Source of the DNA: Flavobacterium nitrogenifigens
GTDB lineage: Bacteria > Bacteroidota > Bacteroidia > Flavobacteriales > Flavobacteriaceae
DNA: 64,000 nucleotides
Direction: 5' to 3'
Assembly (NCBI RefSeq): GCF_003254565.1
Contig: NZ_QJRI01000163.1
Location: forward strand, 40,322 to 104,321
The notes beneath the pieces are model-generated. The model had not been told where the DNA came from. It saw only the letters and a list, made by a program, of their open reading frames with translations, and ran no database searches. Shown here piece by piece: positions 50,353 through 59,086 of the stretch. Every line of letters starts with the position of its first letter. The stretch's first letter is position 1. A program made the position numbers and the translations under genes.

Positions 50353-52938
50353 ATGTATACGTTGCCAAAAATTGAGCGTTTTAATCAAGACGTTCTCTCA
50401 AAATACCACATTTATAATAGTGTTTTTATAACATTACCCTTTGATTCTATAGATAACACGGGAGTTTTACTTCCTTTATTTACAGAAACTTGCGAAACAG
50501 GCTTTAAAAAACAAGAAACTCCTAAAGAAATTGTTGATTTCTTCTCAAATAAATTCTTAAGTAACGCTTCTGAAGAAGAAAAAATCGATCTTATGTTTCG
50601 ATTTATTCAATATATAGAGCGCCAAATTGTATTATTTGACGCTATTGAAGACGCTGCTTTTCCGGAAGTTAACAACATGGAAGGACGCGGATCTCTGCGT
50701 GACATCAAAGAGAAATCTGATGCAAAAGAGAAAGACGACGAATTAAGTGAATTTTTAGAAAGCTTCAATGTTCGTACGGTTTTAACAGCTCATCCAACAC
50801 AATTTTATCCTGGCCCAGTTTTAGGAATTATAAATGATTTGACAGAAGCGATTCGTCAAAATGATTTGCTGCAAATTAAACAATTGCTGGCTCAGTTAGG
50901 AAAAACGCCTTTTATTCAGAAAGAAAAACCAAATCCTTATGATGAAGCGGTAAGTTTGATCTGGTACTTAGAAAATGTATTTTATGCTACAGCAGGAGAA
51001 ATTGTTCATTACCTGCAAAAAAATATTTTAGAAGGAAATCCAATTCACAACCAATTGATCAAACTTGGTTTCTGGCCAGGGGGAGATCGTGACGGAAATC
51101 CGTTTGTTACTACAGACATTACGCTTAAAGTTGCAGATCGTTTGCGTACTTCAATTTTGAAGTGTTATTATGTTGAAATGAGAAATTTAAAACGCAAGCT
51201 AACTTTCTCAGGCGTAGATGCTTTAGTTGCTGAACTTGAACATAAACTTTATCGTTCTGTATTTTACTCTAAAGGAGATATTTTTATCACTTTAGAAGAA
51301 TTATTAACGCAATTAAACAAAATTCGAGCTATAATTATTGAGAAACATCAATCTTTATATTTGGATGAATTAGATGCGCTTTTGGTAAAAGTTAATTTAT
51401 TCGGATTCCATTTTGCAACTTTAGATATTCGTCAGAATAGTAAAATTCACAATGCAGTTTTCAAAGATGTTGTGAATTACTATTTGAATTCTGGTTCGGA
51501 TGTTTTTCCGAAAAATTATTACGAATTGACAGAAGATCAAAAAATCAATGTTTTATCGAAAGTTAAAGGAAATCTGAATCCAGCTGATTTTGAAAATGAA
51601 ATCACGAGATATACTCTAGAATCTGTTCAAGCCATTAAAACCATTCAGGAAAATAATGGAGAAGAAGGAGCAAACCGTTACATTATCAGCAACAACGAAA
51701 GCGCTCTGAATGTTATGGAAACTTTTGCCATGATTCGTTTGAATAATTGGGAAAAACCAACAGTTGACATTATTCCGCTTTTTGAATCGGTTGACGATTT
51801 GCAAAATGCTCATACGATTATGGAGCAGTTGTACACGAATCCAGAATATGCTAAACATTTGAAATCGAGAGGGAATAAACAAACTATCATGCTTGGATTC
51901 TCTGACGGAACTAAAGATGGTGGTTATTTAATGGCAAACTGGAGTATTTATCAAGCTAAAATTTCGTTGACAAAAATTTCTAGAGAATACGGAATTAAAG
52001 CAATTTTCTTTGACGGACGTGGTGGACCTCCAGCTCGTGGCGGTGGAAAAACTCACAAGTTTTATGCTTCTCTTGGTCCAAAAATTGAAAACAACGAAAT
52101 TCAGATTACCGTTCAAGGACAAACGATTAGCTCTAATTTTGGAACATTAGATTCTTGCCGATATAATATTGAAAATTTATTGAGTGCTGGTGTTACAAAT
52201 CAAGTATTTAGTAAAGAGAAAAACGAATTAACTGCAGAAGAAACTCAAATTTTGACTGATTTGGCTAATCTGGGCTATGACAAATATTTAAGTTTTAAAA
52301 ATCATCCAAAGTTTATTCCGTACTTAGAGAAAATGAGTACGCTTAAATATTACTCAAAAACCAATATTGGAAGCCGTCCTTCTAAAAGAAGCAAATCTGA
52401 ATCATTAGATTTTGCCGATTTAAGAGCGATTCCGTTTGTTGGTTCATGGAGCCAGTTGAAACAAAACGTTCCTGGATTCTTTGGAGTAGGTTCAGCATTG
52501 AGACATTTTGAAGAGACTGGACAATGGGATAAAGTAAGTGATTTATATCATAATTCATTATTTTTCAAAACATTACTTGAAAATAGTATGATGTCATTAG
52601 CAAAATCATTCTTGCCACTGACAGCTTACATGAAAAATGATCCTGAGTTTGGTGAATTCTGGCAAATTATCTATGATGAATTCTCAGAAACAAAACGTCT
52701 TTTATTGAAGATTGCTGGGCACAAAACATTGATGGAAAATTATCCTGATGGTATTGCTTCAATTCAGATAAGAGAGCGCATTGTTTTACCGTTATTGACT
52801 ATTCAGCAATATGCTTTATTGAGAATAAATGAATTAAATAAAGCGGAAAAGCCAAATGAAGAATTGGTTAAAGTTTATGAGAAAATCGTAACCAGATCAT
52901 TATTTGGAAATACTAACGCAAGTAGAAATTCAGCTTAA
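50353..52938 (+). CDS. ppc: Phosphoenolpyruvate carboxylase
   Basis: An 861-residue enzyme that carboxylates PEP to oxaloacetate for anaplerosis. It shows VLTAHPTQFYPG (catalytic His, about residue 144), FWPGGDRDGNPFVT (about 239), the FDGRGGPPARGGG loop (about 555-567), GSRPSKR and the AIPFVGSW region. The length fits the family. The C-terminus reads GNTNASRNSA and lacks the usual terminal NTG, which in PEPCs ends near the active site. It forms a probable unit with the DinB gene that starts 10 bases downstream. Confidence 0.96.
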   Translation: MYTLPKIERFNQDVLSKYHIYNSVFITLPFDSIDNTGVLLPLFTETCETGFKKQETPKEIVDFFSNKFLSNASEEEKIDLMFRFIQYIERQIVLFDAIEDAAFPEVNNMEGRGSLRDIKEKSDAKEKDDELSEFLESFNVRTVLTAHPTQFYPGPVLGIINDLTEAIRQNDLLQIKQLLAQLGKTPFIQKEKPNPYDEAVSLIWYLENVFYATAGEIVHYLQKNILEGNPIHNQLIKLGFWPGGDRDGNPFVTTDITLKVADRLRTSILKCYYVEMRNLKRKLTFSGVDALVAELEHKLYRSVFYSKGDIFITLEELLTQLNKIRAIIIEKHQSLYLDELDALLVKVNLFGFHFATLDIRQNSKIHNAVFKDVVNYYLNSGSDVFPKNYYELTEDQKINVLSKVKGNLNPADFENEITRYTLESVQAIKTIQENNGEEGANRYIISNNESALNVMETFAMIRLNNWEKPTVDIIPLFESVDDLQNAHTIMEQLYTNPEYAKHLKSRGNKQTIMLGFSDGTKDGGYLMANWSIYQAKISLTKISREYGIKAIFFDGRGGPPARGGGKTHKFYASLGPKIENNEIQITVQGQTISSNFGTLDSCRYNIENLLSAGVTNQVFSKEKNELTAEETQILTDLANLGYDKYLSFKNHPKFIPYLEKMSTLKYYSKTNIGSRPSKRSKSESLDFADLRAIPFVGSWSQLKQNVPGFFGVGSALRHFEETGQWDKVSDLYHNSLFFKTLLENSMMSLAKSFLPLTAYMKNDPEFGEFWQIIYDEFSETKRLLLKIAGHKTLMENYPDGIASIQIRERIVLPLLTIQQYALLRINELNKAEKPNEELVKVYEKIVTRSLFGNTNASRNSA

Positions 52939-52948
52939 AATAATAAAA

Positions 52949-53464
52949 ATGAAAGCAGCAGAATTATTAGACAATGAATATTCAGGCCATTTTGGCACTT
53001 ATATCAAAGCGGCTGGAGATGGAATTTTGATTGAAGATTTAGAAATCTCTCTTCATGAGTTTATTCGATTTGTTCAAAATATTCCAATGGATAAATTTGA
53101 TTATCGTTATGCAGAAGGCAAGTGGACGATTAAAGACATTATTCAGCATGTTATAGATACAGAGCGAATTTTTGCTTATCGTGCTTTGCGTTTTTCAAGA
53201 AATGATAAAACGCCTTTGCCAAGTTTTGAAGAAAATGATTATGCAGATAATACAGATTCAAACAAGAGAAGTATTCAAGATTTGCTAACCGAATTTTCGG
53301 CTGTAAGACATTCAACTTTATTATTTTATAAAAGCTTATCTGAAGAACAGCTAAAAAGAATTGGAACTGCATCTAACAATCCAATTTCTGTTCGCGCTTT
53401 AGGTTTTGTCATGATTGGGCATCAAAAGCATCATCAGAAAGTTTTTGAAGAGAGATATTTGTAA
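52949..53464 (+). CDS. DinB-family protein
   Basis: A 171-residue DinB/YfiT-like four-helix-bundle protein. It shows KWTIKDIIQHVIDTERIFAYRALRF (His ligand, about residues 53-76) and a late GHQKHHQKVFEERYL (His ligands near 158-162), the metal triad of the family. DinB proteins often act as metal-dependent thiol transferases, for example with bacillithiol, or have unknown roles. The ATG at 52949 is chosen because the longer frame overlaps the ppc end. The ppc stop lies 10 bases before it. Confidence 0.87.
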   Translation: MKAAELLDNEYSGHFGTYIKAAGDGILIEDLEISLHEFIRFVQNIPMDKFDYRYAEGKWTIKDIIQHVIDTERIFAYRALRFSRNDKTPLPSFEENDYADNTDSNKRSIQDLLTEFSAVRHSTLLFYKSLSEEQLKRIGTASNNPISVRALGFVMIGHQKHHQKVFEERYL

Positions 53465-53485
53465 AAAATGAATATTTGAAAATTT

Positions 53486-53528
53486 AAAATCCCAAATTCC
53501 AATTTCGTTGGAGTTTGGGATTTTTTTT
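53486..53528 (+). terminator. AAATTCCAA-family terminator after the DinB gene
   Basis: The 17-bp arms 53486-53502 and 53508-53524 (one G-T wobble) with a 5-base loop are followed by a T-run. It is a third variant of the AAATTCCAA family, here with an ATCCC/GGGAT extension. Confidence 0.8.
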
Positions 53529-53543
53529 GATTTTATATTCAGT

Positions 53544-53576
53544 AAACCCGATAGGTTTTTAAAACCTGTCGGGTTT
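53544..53576. repeat. CCCGACAGG palindrome, copy 3
   Basis: The arms 53544-53559 (AAACCCGATAGGTTTT) and 53561-53576 match copies 1 and 2 with one base change (GATAGG instead of GACAGG), which leaves a wobble pair. It lies between convergent DinB and recQ genes. Confidence 0.72.
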
Positions 53577-53638
53577 GGTGCTTTACTAATATTTGTGGAA
53601 TTTCTAGCGTGATCTTTCTTTGGTCAAGATGACAAAAC

Positions 53639-55753
53639 TCATTTAAGTTTTTTCTCTAAAAAAGCCAAACCAAACCGGATTTTATCATAAGACATTTTCT
53701 CTTCGAAAAAATCGTAGTAAGGCCTTAATGCGTTTGGATTCTCTAATTCTATCTGAGCTTTTTCTATTTGCAGAATTTCATCTTCAGAAACAAACTGGCT
53801 TAAATCTAAATCATGACCATCAACATATAATTTCGCCAAATGCGAAATAATTGTCGTTGGACTCAAATCTCGCTGTTCTGCTATTTCTTCTACTGAAATT
53901 CCATTCTGAAATAATTCCAGCGTTTTTTTATAGGTATTGTCTTTTTTCTCTTTTTTAACAACAGATTTGTTTCTTTCAAATTCAATAATGGCTTTGATAA
54001 AATCTGCTCCGTACTTTTCTAGTTTTGCTTTTCCGACACCTTCAACAGCAAGAAACTCTTCATCGCTCATTGGTCGTACGATTTCCATTTGACGCAGAGA
54101 AGCATCGCTAAAAATAACATAAGCGGGAACTTCTTCTTCTTGCGCAATTTCATAACGCAATTTGCGAAGTGTTTCAAATAAAGAGTTTTTAGCTGCTTTT
54201 GGTTTTGCCTCTTTAGCTTCACTTTTATCAATTGTTTTCTTAACCACTGTCGTCAGCTTTACTTTTTCACCTTCAAACAAAACTTTCTTTGCAAAAGGAG
54301 TAAGCAAGATTTTATTATGCTGATGAAAGGCAATTTCGCAATAACCTAAATTGATAAGTTGAATAAGGTATTGATTCCAATCGTACCAAGAAACATCAGC
54401 TCCAATTCCGTACGTTTTTAGCTCTTGATAATTTTTTTCGTAGATATACGCGTTTCTCGAGCCTCTTAAAAAATCGACAATTACGGCCAATGGTTCAGAC
54501 TCTTTTAAACGCACAATCGCAGATAAAGCTTTTTGCGCGAGAATCGTTCCATCGAAAAAAGTTGGCGGATTTTTGCAAATATCGCAGTTTCCGCAATTCT
54601 CGGTAACCAATTCACCAAAATAAGATAATAGAATTTTTCTTCGACAGCTTACAGCATCAGCGTATTGTTTCATACGATCTAATTTTGCAAGCTGAATATC
54701 AGAGTTCAATCCTTCAGAAGCAAATTTTTGCAACTGAATCACATCTGCATAGCTTTCAAACAAAACTGTTTCGGCAGGAAGACCATCACGGCCGGCACGT
54801 CCAATTTCCTGATAATAGCCTTCTATGTTTTTTGGAAGATTGTAATGAATCACCCAACGAACATTCGATTTGTCAATTCCCATCCCGAAAGCAATTGTTG
54901 CGCAAACTACTTGACAGTCATCATTTATAAATTGATCCTGAGTTTTAGCTCGCGTTTCATTGTCTAAGCCAGCATGATATGCTTTGGCTTCAATTCCATT
55001 TTTTCTCAATTTTTCAGAAAGCTCTTCTGTTGCTTTACGGCTTAAACAATAAATGATTCCTGATTCATTTGGTTTGTTTTCAATAAAATCAATTATTTGT
55101 TTCACCCGATCCAAAGCTGGACGAACTTCAAGACTTAGGTTTTTACGATCAAAAGAAGCAATGAATGTTTTCGGATTCTTTAGATTCAATTGTTTAGATA
55201 TGTCAGTACGTGTTGCTTTATCAGCTGTAGCAGTTAATGCTAAGATTGGAGTAGAAGGGAAGCGGCTTTTTAGATATCCTAAATTAGTATAAGCAGGTCT
55301 AAAATCATGTCCCCAAGACGAAATACAATGTGCTTCGTCAATTGCTATTAAGCTAATATTCAATTCGCTAAAAGCCATATCCAGATAAGAAAGGCTTTCT
55401 GGTGCAACGTAGACTAACTTAAAATGATTTGTTTTTAAATTATCTATATAATACTGCTGTTCTTGTGATGATTGCGTGCTATTAATATAACAAGCAGAAA
55501 TTCCGTTTGTTTTCAAACTATCGACTTGATCTTTCATTAAAGCAATCAGTGGCGATATTACAATTGTAATTCCGGGCAAGATTAAAGCGGGTAGCTGAAA
55601 ACAAATCGATTTTCCTCCACCTGTTGGCATAATTGCCAAAGCATCTTGTCCAGATAATACGGTGTTGATTATGGTTTCTTGATTAGGTCTGAATTTTTCA
55701 AAACCAAAATTTTCTTTTAATGTAGTGTGTAGAATTTCTGAAGTCATAGGCAT
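53639..55753 (-). CDS. recQ: ATP-dependent DNA helicase RecQ
   Basis: A 704-residue RecQ. The helicase core has Walker A (MPTGGGKSICFQLP, about residues 42-55), the DEAH box (AIDEAHCISSWGHDFRP, about 138-154), the GxSRKATEELSEKL region and ATIAFGMGIDKSNVRWVIH. A Zn-binding site lies in CRRKILLSYFGELVTENCGNCDIC (about 370-393). An RQC domain and HRDC domain follow, ending near the AVEGVGKAKLEKYGADFIKAI stretch. It unwinds recombination and stalled-fork intermediates. A second Met two codons in (55747) is an alternative start. Confidence 0.96.
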   Translation of the reverse strand: MPMTSEILHTTLKENFGFEKFRPNQETIINTVLSGQDALAIMPTGGGKSICFQLPALILPGITIVISPLIALMKDQVDSLKTNGISACYINSTQSSQEQQYYIDNLKTNHFKLVYVAPESLSYLDMAFSELNISLIAIDEAHCISSWGHDFRPAYTNLGYLKSRFPSTPILALTATADKATRTDISKQLNLKNPKTFIASFDRKNLSLEVRPALDRVKQIIDFIENKPNESGIIYCLSRKATEELSEKLRKNGIEAKAYHAGLDNETRAKTQDQFINDDCQVVCATIAFGMGIDKSNVRWVIHYNLPKNIEGYYQEIGRAGRDGLPAETVLFESYADVIQLQKFASEGLNSDIQLAKLDRMKQYADAVSCRRKILLSYFGELVTENCGNCDICKNPPTFFDGTILAQKALSAIVRLKESEPLAVIVDFLRGSRNAYIYEKNYQELKTYGIGADVSWYDWNQYLIQLINLGYCEIAFHQHNKILLTPFAKKVLFEGEKVKLTTVVKKTIDKSEAKEAKPKAAKNSLFETLRKLRYEIAQEEEVPAYVIFSDASLRQMEIVRPMSDEEFLAVEGVGKAKLEKYGADFIKAIIEFERNKSVVKKEKKDNTYKKTLELFQNGISVEEIAEQRDLSPTTIISHLAKLYVDGHDLDLSQFVSEDEILQIEKAQIELENPNALRPYYDFFEEKMSYDKIRFGLAFLEKKLK

Positions 55754-55838
55754 GTACTTTTTTTAATGTTTTAAATGTAGAAAAAATCCTATAAAAACAA
55801 AAATATAAGTTTAGTAATTTGTTCTGTCTTGTTATAAA

Positions 55839-55870
55839 AAAAAGGAACTCCAAACAGAGTTCCTTTTTTT
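55839..55870 (-). terminator. Terminator of the Asp-rich protein gene
   Basis: The arms GGAACTC (55844-55850) and GAGTTCC (55857-55863) extend into A/T runs on both sides, giving a stem of about 12 bp. On the minus strand it ends in a T-run and lies 18 bases past the stop at 55889. Confidence 0.8.
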
Positions 55871-55888
55871 TATTAGAAAGAAAATGAA

Positions 55889-56302
55889 TTAATCTTCATC
55901 ATCTTCGTCTTCTTCATCATAGTCAGTATCAGCTTTATCATCATCATCGTCATCATCGTCACCACCGTCAGAATCTGGTTTATCATGATTGTCATCATCA
56001 TCGTCATCGTCGTTGCTGATATCATCATCAAGATCCATACCTTTAACTGGTGCAATTGCATCTACATCAACATCTAAATCGTCATCCTCATCGTAGTTTT
56101 CAATTCTGTCTGCAAGTTTAGTACTAATTTTAACCAAATAAATTGTGTCTTCAGTACGAACTTCTACAGCTTCAACCAATTCGTTTTTAGCATTTCTAAA
56201 ACGGATTACATCCGAATCATCATAACCATCAGGAAATTTTTCAACCAAAAGGTTTAAAATTTCGTTGGTAAGTTTGGCGTAGTCTACTATAACTCTTTTC
56301 AT
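55889..56302 (-). CDS. Asp-rich acidic protein
   Basis: A 137-residue protein. The first 70 residues are ordered (MKRVIVDYAKLTNEILNLLVEKFPDGYDDSDVIRFR, then VEVRTEDTIYLVKISTKLADRI). The last 55 residues consist almost only of Asp with some Asn, Glu and Lys, a highly acidic and disordered tail. I do not recognise the fold; flavobacterial homologs are often mislabelled. The start lies 8 bases after the deoxyhypusine synthase-like gene stop, so the two are co-transcribed. A possible role as a binding partner or substrate carrier of that enzyme is inference. Confidence 0.82.
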   Translation of the reverse strand: MKRVIVDYAKLTNEILNLLVEKFPDGYDDSDVIRFRNAKNELVEAVEVRTEDTIYLVKISTKLADRIENYDEDDDLDVDVDAIAPVKGMDLDDDISNDDDDDDDNHDKPDSDGGDDDDDDDDKADTDYDEEDEDDED

Positions 56303-56310
56303 AAATTATC

Positions 56311-57279
56311 TTATAAATCTAATAAGTATGCAAAAATTAACGGAGCAACAATTGTAGCATCCGATTCAATAATAAATTTAGGGGTTTTGATGTCTAATTT
56401 ACCCCAAGTGATTTTTTCATTTGGAACTGCCCCAGAGTAAGAACCGTAACTAGTTGTTGAATCTGAGATTTGGCAGAAATAACTCCAAAATGGAACATCG
56501 TGCATTTCCATATCTTGGTAAAGCATAGGCACTACACAGATAGGGAAGTCACCCGCGATACCACCACCGATTTGGAAGAATCCAATTCCGTTTGAACTGT
56601 TTTTAGAATACCAATCCGCAAGGAAAGTCATGTATTCAATTCCAGATTTCATAGTAGATGCTTTTAAATCTCCTTTAATTACGTATGAAGCAAAGATGTT
56701 ACCCATTGTACTATCTTCCCATCCAGGAACGATAATTGGTAAATTTTTCTCTGCAGCTGCATACATCCAGCTATCTTTTAAATCAATTTCGTAATATTCT
56801 TCTAAAACGCCAGACAACAACATTTTATACATAAATTCGTGCGGAAAGTAACGCTCACCTTTATCGTCAGCATCTTTCCAAATTTTGTAAATATGTTTTT
56901 GTAAACGACGGAAAGCTTCATGTTCAGGAATACAGGTGTCAGTAACACGATTTAATCCTCTTTCTAATAAAGCCCATTCGTCTTCTGGTGTCAAATCACG
57001 GTAGTTAGGAACTCTCTCGTAGTGAGAATGAGCTACTAAATTCATGATGTCTTCTTCTAAGTTTGCTCCAGTACATGAAATAATATGCACTTTGTCTTGT
57101 CTGATTACTTCGGCAAAAATTTTACCAATTTCTGCTGTACTCATTGCGCCAGCCATACTTACCAGCATCTTTGCACCATCGGCTAATTGCTGTTCGTATG
57201 CTTTTGCAGCATCTACTAACGAAGCAGAGTTAAAATGCAAATAATGTTTTTCAATAAACTGACTGATTGGTCCTTTCAT
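56311..57279 (-). CDS. Deoxyhypusine synthase-family protein
   Basis: A 322-residue homolog of deoxyhypusine synthase. The NAD-binding region is MLVSMAGAMSTAEIGKIFAEVIRQDKVHIISCTGANLEEDIMNLV (about residues 38-82) in pattern, and the motif SGAVPNEKITWGKLD near 282-296 retains the active-site Lys (about residue 294). In eukaryotes the enzyme transfers aminobutyl from spermidine to eIF5A; bacteria lack eIF5A, so the bacterial substrate is unknown. The neighbour arginine decarboxylase (57379-58782) points to polyamine chemistry. The gene is translated just before the Asp-rich protein. Confidence 0.9.
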   Translation of the reverse strand: MKGPISQFIEKHYLHFNSASLVDAAKAYEQQLADGAKMLVSMAGAMSTAEIGKIFAEVIRQDKVHIISCTGANLEEDIMNLVAHSHYERVPNYRDLTPEDEWALLERGLNRVTDTCIPEHEAFRRLQKHIYKIWKDADDKGERYFPHEFMYKMLLSGVLEEYYEIDLKDSWMYAAAEKNLPIIVPGWEDSTMGNIFASYVIKGDLKASTMKSGIEYMTFLADWYSKNSSNGIGFFQIGGGIAGDFPICVVPMLYQDMEMHDVPFWSYFCQISDSTTSYGSYSGAVPNEKITWGKLDIKTPKFIIESDATIVAPLIFAYLLDL

Positions 57280-57378
57280 TTTTTTTGTTTTTTTTGAATT
57301 AAAAAGTTTTAACCTTTTTGGATGTTAATGCAAATTAAGAATTTTTTAAGAAAAATTATAACTTAATCTGCCGTTTTT

Positions 57379-58782
57379 TTACACCTTTTTTTTGTAGCCT
57401 AGAATCTTTAAAACATCGTCTGAAGTCTGTTGTTCTGAGAACACTTCTGTTGCCAGAATTCCATTTTCATCACGATCAATCAAGATGTGTTTCGGCTGCG
57501 GAATCAAACAGTGGTGCAGACCGCCGTATCCTCCAATTGTTTCTTGATAAGCGCCAGTATTAAAGAAACCGATATACAAAGGCTTCTCTTTGTTGTATTT
57601 AGGCAAATAAATGGCGTTCATGTTTTGTTCAGAATTGTAATAATCGTCACTATCACAAGTAAGACCTCCTAACAGAACCCGTTCGTAAGTATCATTCCAG
57701 CGGTTGATAGCCAGCATAATAAAACGTTTGTTTATAGCCCAAGTATCTGGTAAAGTGGTAATGAAAGATGAGTCAATCATATTCCATTTTTCTCTATCAT
57801 TTTGTTGTTTTTGATACAAAATCTGATAGATTGCACCACCGCTTTCGCCTACAGTAAATGATCCAAATTCCGTAAAAATATTTGGAACATCAACTTCAGC
57901 TTCATCACAAGCAATTTTAATCTGATTGATAATTTCATCAATCATATATTGATAATCATATTCAAAGGCAAGTGAGTTCTTAATTGGGAAACCACCACCG
58001 ATGTTCAAACCGTCAAGAGTAGGGCACTCTTTTTTAAGAGCAATGTACACTTTAATACACTTTACAAGCTCATTCCAGTAATATGATGTATCGTTAATTC
58101 CAGTATTAATGAAAAAGTGAAGCATTTTAAGCTCTAATTTATCATTCTCCTGGATTTGTTTTTTATAAAACGAAACTATGTTCTTATAACCAATACCTAA
58201 TCTAGAAGTATAAAACTCAAATTTAGGCTCTTCTTCAGCAGCAATACGGATTCCGATTTTGAATTTCCCTTTAATTTCTGCTTGAAGCAAATCTAACTCT
58301 TCGTAATTATCAATAATCGGAATAGTGTTTTTATGTCCGTTGTTGATTAATCTACCAATGTTAGTAATGTATTCGTCTCTTTTAAAACCATTGCAAATTA
58401 CATACGTACTTTTGTTGATTTTACCGTTTTCTAATAAATTCTCCACAATATTAACATCAAAAGCAGACGATGTCTCGATGTGAATGTTATTCTTGAAAGC
58501 TTCATTCATAATGTATTCAAAATGAGAGCTTTTTGTGCAATAGCAATAGTAATATTTTGCGTCGTATTTATTCTTTTCCATTGATTTTCTGAACCATGCT
58601 TTTGCTTTGTTGATGTTTTCAGAAATCTGAGGAAGATAAGTAAACTTTAATGGCGTACCATATTGTTCAACCAATTTCATCAAATCGATATTGTGAAACA
58701 ATAGGTTGTCTTTGTTTAGTTTAAATTCCTCTTGTGGAAAGTAGTATGTTTGGTTTATTAGATCAGAATATTTTGTATTCAT
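57379..58782 (-). CDS. speA: Arginine decarboxylase (biosynthetic, PLP fold III)
   Basis: A 467-residue PLP-dependent decarboxylase. The first domain is a TIM barrel with YYCYCTKSSHFEYIMNEAF (PLP Lys, about residue 83) and HIETSSAFDVNIV. GLNIGGGFPIKN (about 255-266) binds the PLP phosphate, and LLGGLTCDSDDYY (about 374-386) gives the catalytic Cys/Asp at the dimer interface. It makes agmatine from arginine. It is shorter than E. coli SpeA (658) and matches the short form annotated in Flavobacteria; other substrates such as ornithine or lysine cannot be excluded. No agmatinase lies next to it. Confidence 0.86.
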   Translation of the reverse strand: MNTKYSDLINQTYYFPQEEFKLNKDNLLFHNIDLMKLVEQYGTPLKFTYLPQISENINKAKAWFRKSMEKNKYDAKYYYCYCTKSSHFEYIMNEAFKNNIHIETSSAFDVNIVENLLENGKINKSTYVICNGFKRDEYITNIGRLINNGHKNTIPIIDNYEELDLLQAEIKGKFKIGIRIAAEEEPKFEFYTSRLGIGYKNIVSFYKKQIQENDKLELKMLHFFINTGINDTSYYWNELVKCIKVYIALKKECPTLDGLNIGGGFPIKNSLAFEYDYQYMIDEIINQIKIACDEAEVDVPNIFTEFGSFTVGESGGAIYQILYQKQQNDREKWNMIDSSFITTLPDTWAINKRFIMLAINRWNDTYERVLLGGLTCDSDDYYNSEQNMNAIYLPKYNKEKPLYIGFFNTGAYQETIGGYGGLHHCLIPQPKHILIDRDENGILATEVFSEQQTSDDVLKILGYKKKV

Positions 58783-58850
58783 TTATTTATCAATGTTTAG
58801 AGATTGTAATTGTAATTTAATTTTAGGTTTTTGGGGACTTAATCTTAAAT

Positions 58851-59030
58851 TCAAACTCTAATATTGGCAAATATAATAGGCAGTTTTTCATGCTCTGCTT
58901 TTGTACATTGGAAAACATCAAAACAGAAAGGGCTTTTACTATTGTAAAAACGGTTCAGCATTCTTAATAAAGAACTGCTGAGTCTGTTTCTGTAAGAGCT
59001 AAAGTGCCTTTGCTGCTTGTTTGTTTTCAT
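58851..59030 (-). CDS. Putative 59-residue basic protein
   Basis: A 59-codon ORF encodes a Lys/Arg/Ser-rich N-terminal half (MKTNKQQRHFSSYRNRLSSS) and a second half with Cys and Phe (KSPFCFDVFQCTKAEHEKLP). The frame is open 12 codons further upstream, but a TACATTTG -7 box (complement of 59035-59042) ends 4 bases before the ATG at 59030, so the shorter start and a leaderless mRNA are preferred. It sits between aroB and the arginine decarboxylase gene, same strand. Family unknown; a non-coding role cannot be excluded. Confidence 0.45.
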   Translation of the reverse strand: MKTNKQQRHFSSYRNRLSSSLLRMLNRFYNSKSPFCFDVFQCTKAEHEKLPIIFANIRV

Positions 59031-59034
59031 GGCG

Positions 59035-59066
59035 CAAATGTAAAAAATAATATATACCAAATGCAA
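59035..59066 (-). promoter_or_regulatory. Promoter in front of the 59-residue ORF
   Basis: On the minus strand a TACATTTG -7 box (complement of 59035-59042) is preceded by TTG elements with spacers of 15 (59058-59060) or 21 bases (59064-59066). Either would suit the TTG...TAnnTTTG pattern. The ATG follows 4 bases downstream of the -7 box. Confidence 0.5.
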
Positions 59067-59086
59067 TGCTTTTGATTAAAAAAAGT

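Noticed and set aside
55873..56061. Met-rich ORF in another frame of the Asp-rich protein gene
   Set aside because: It is the reading of GAT/GAC repeats in a shifted frame (giving MM and ML runs), not a real gene.
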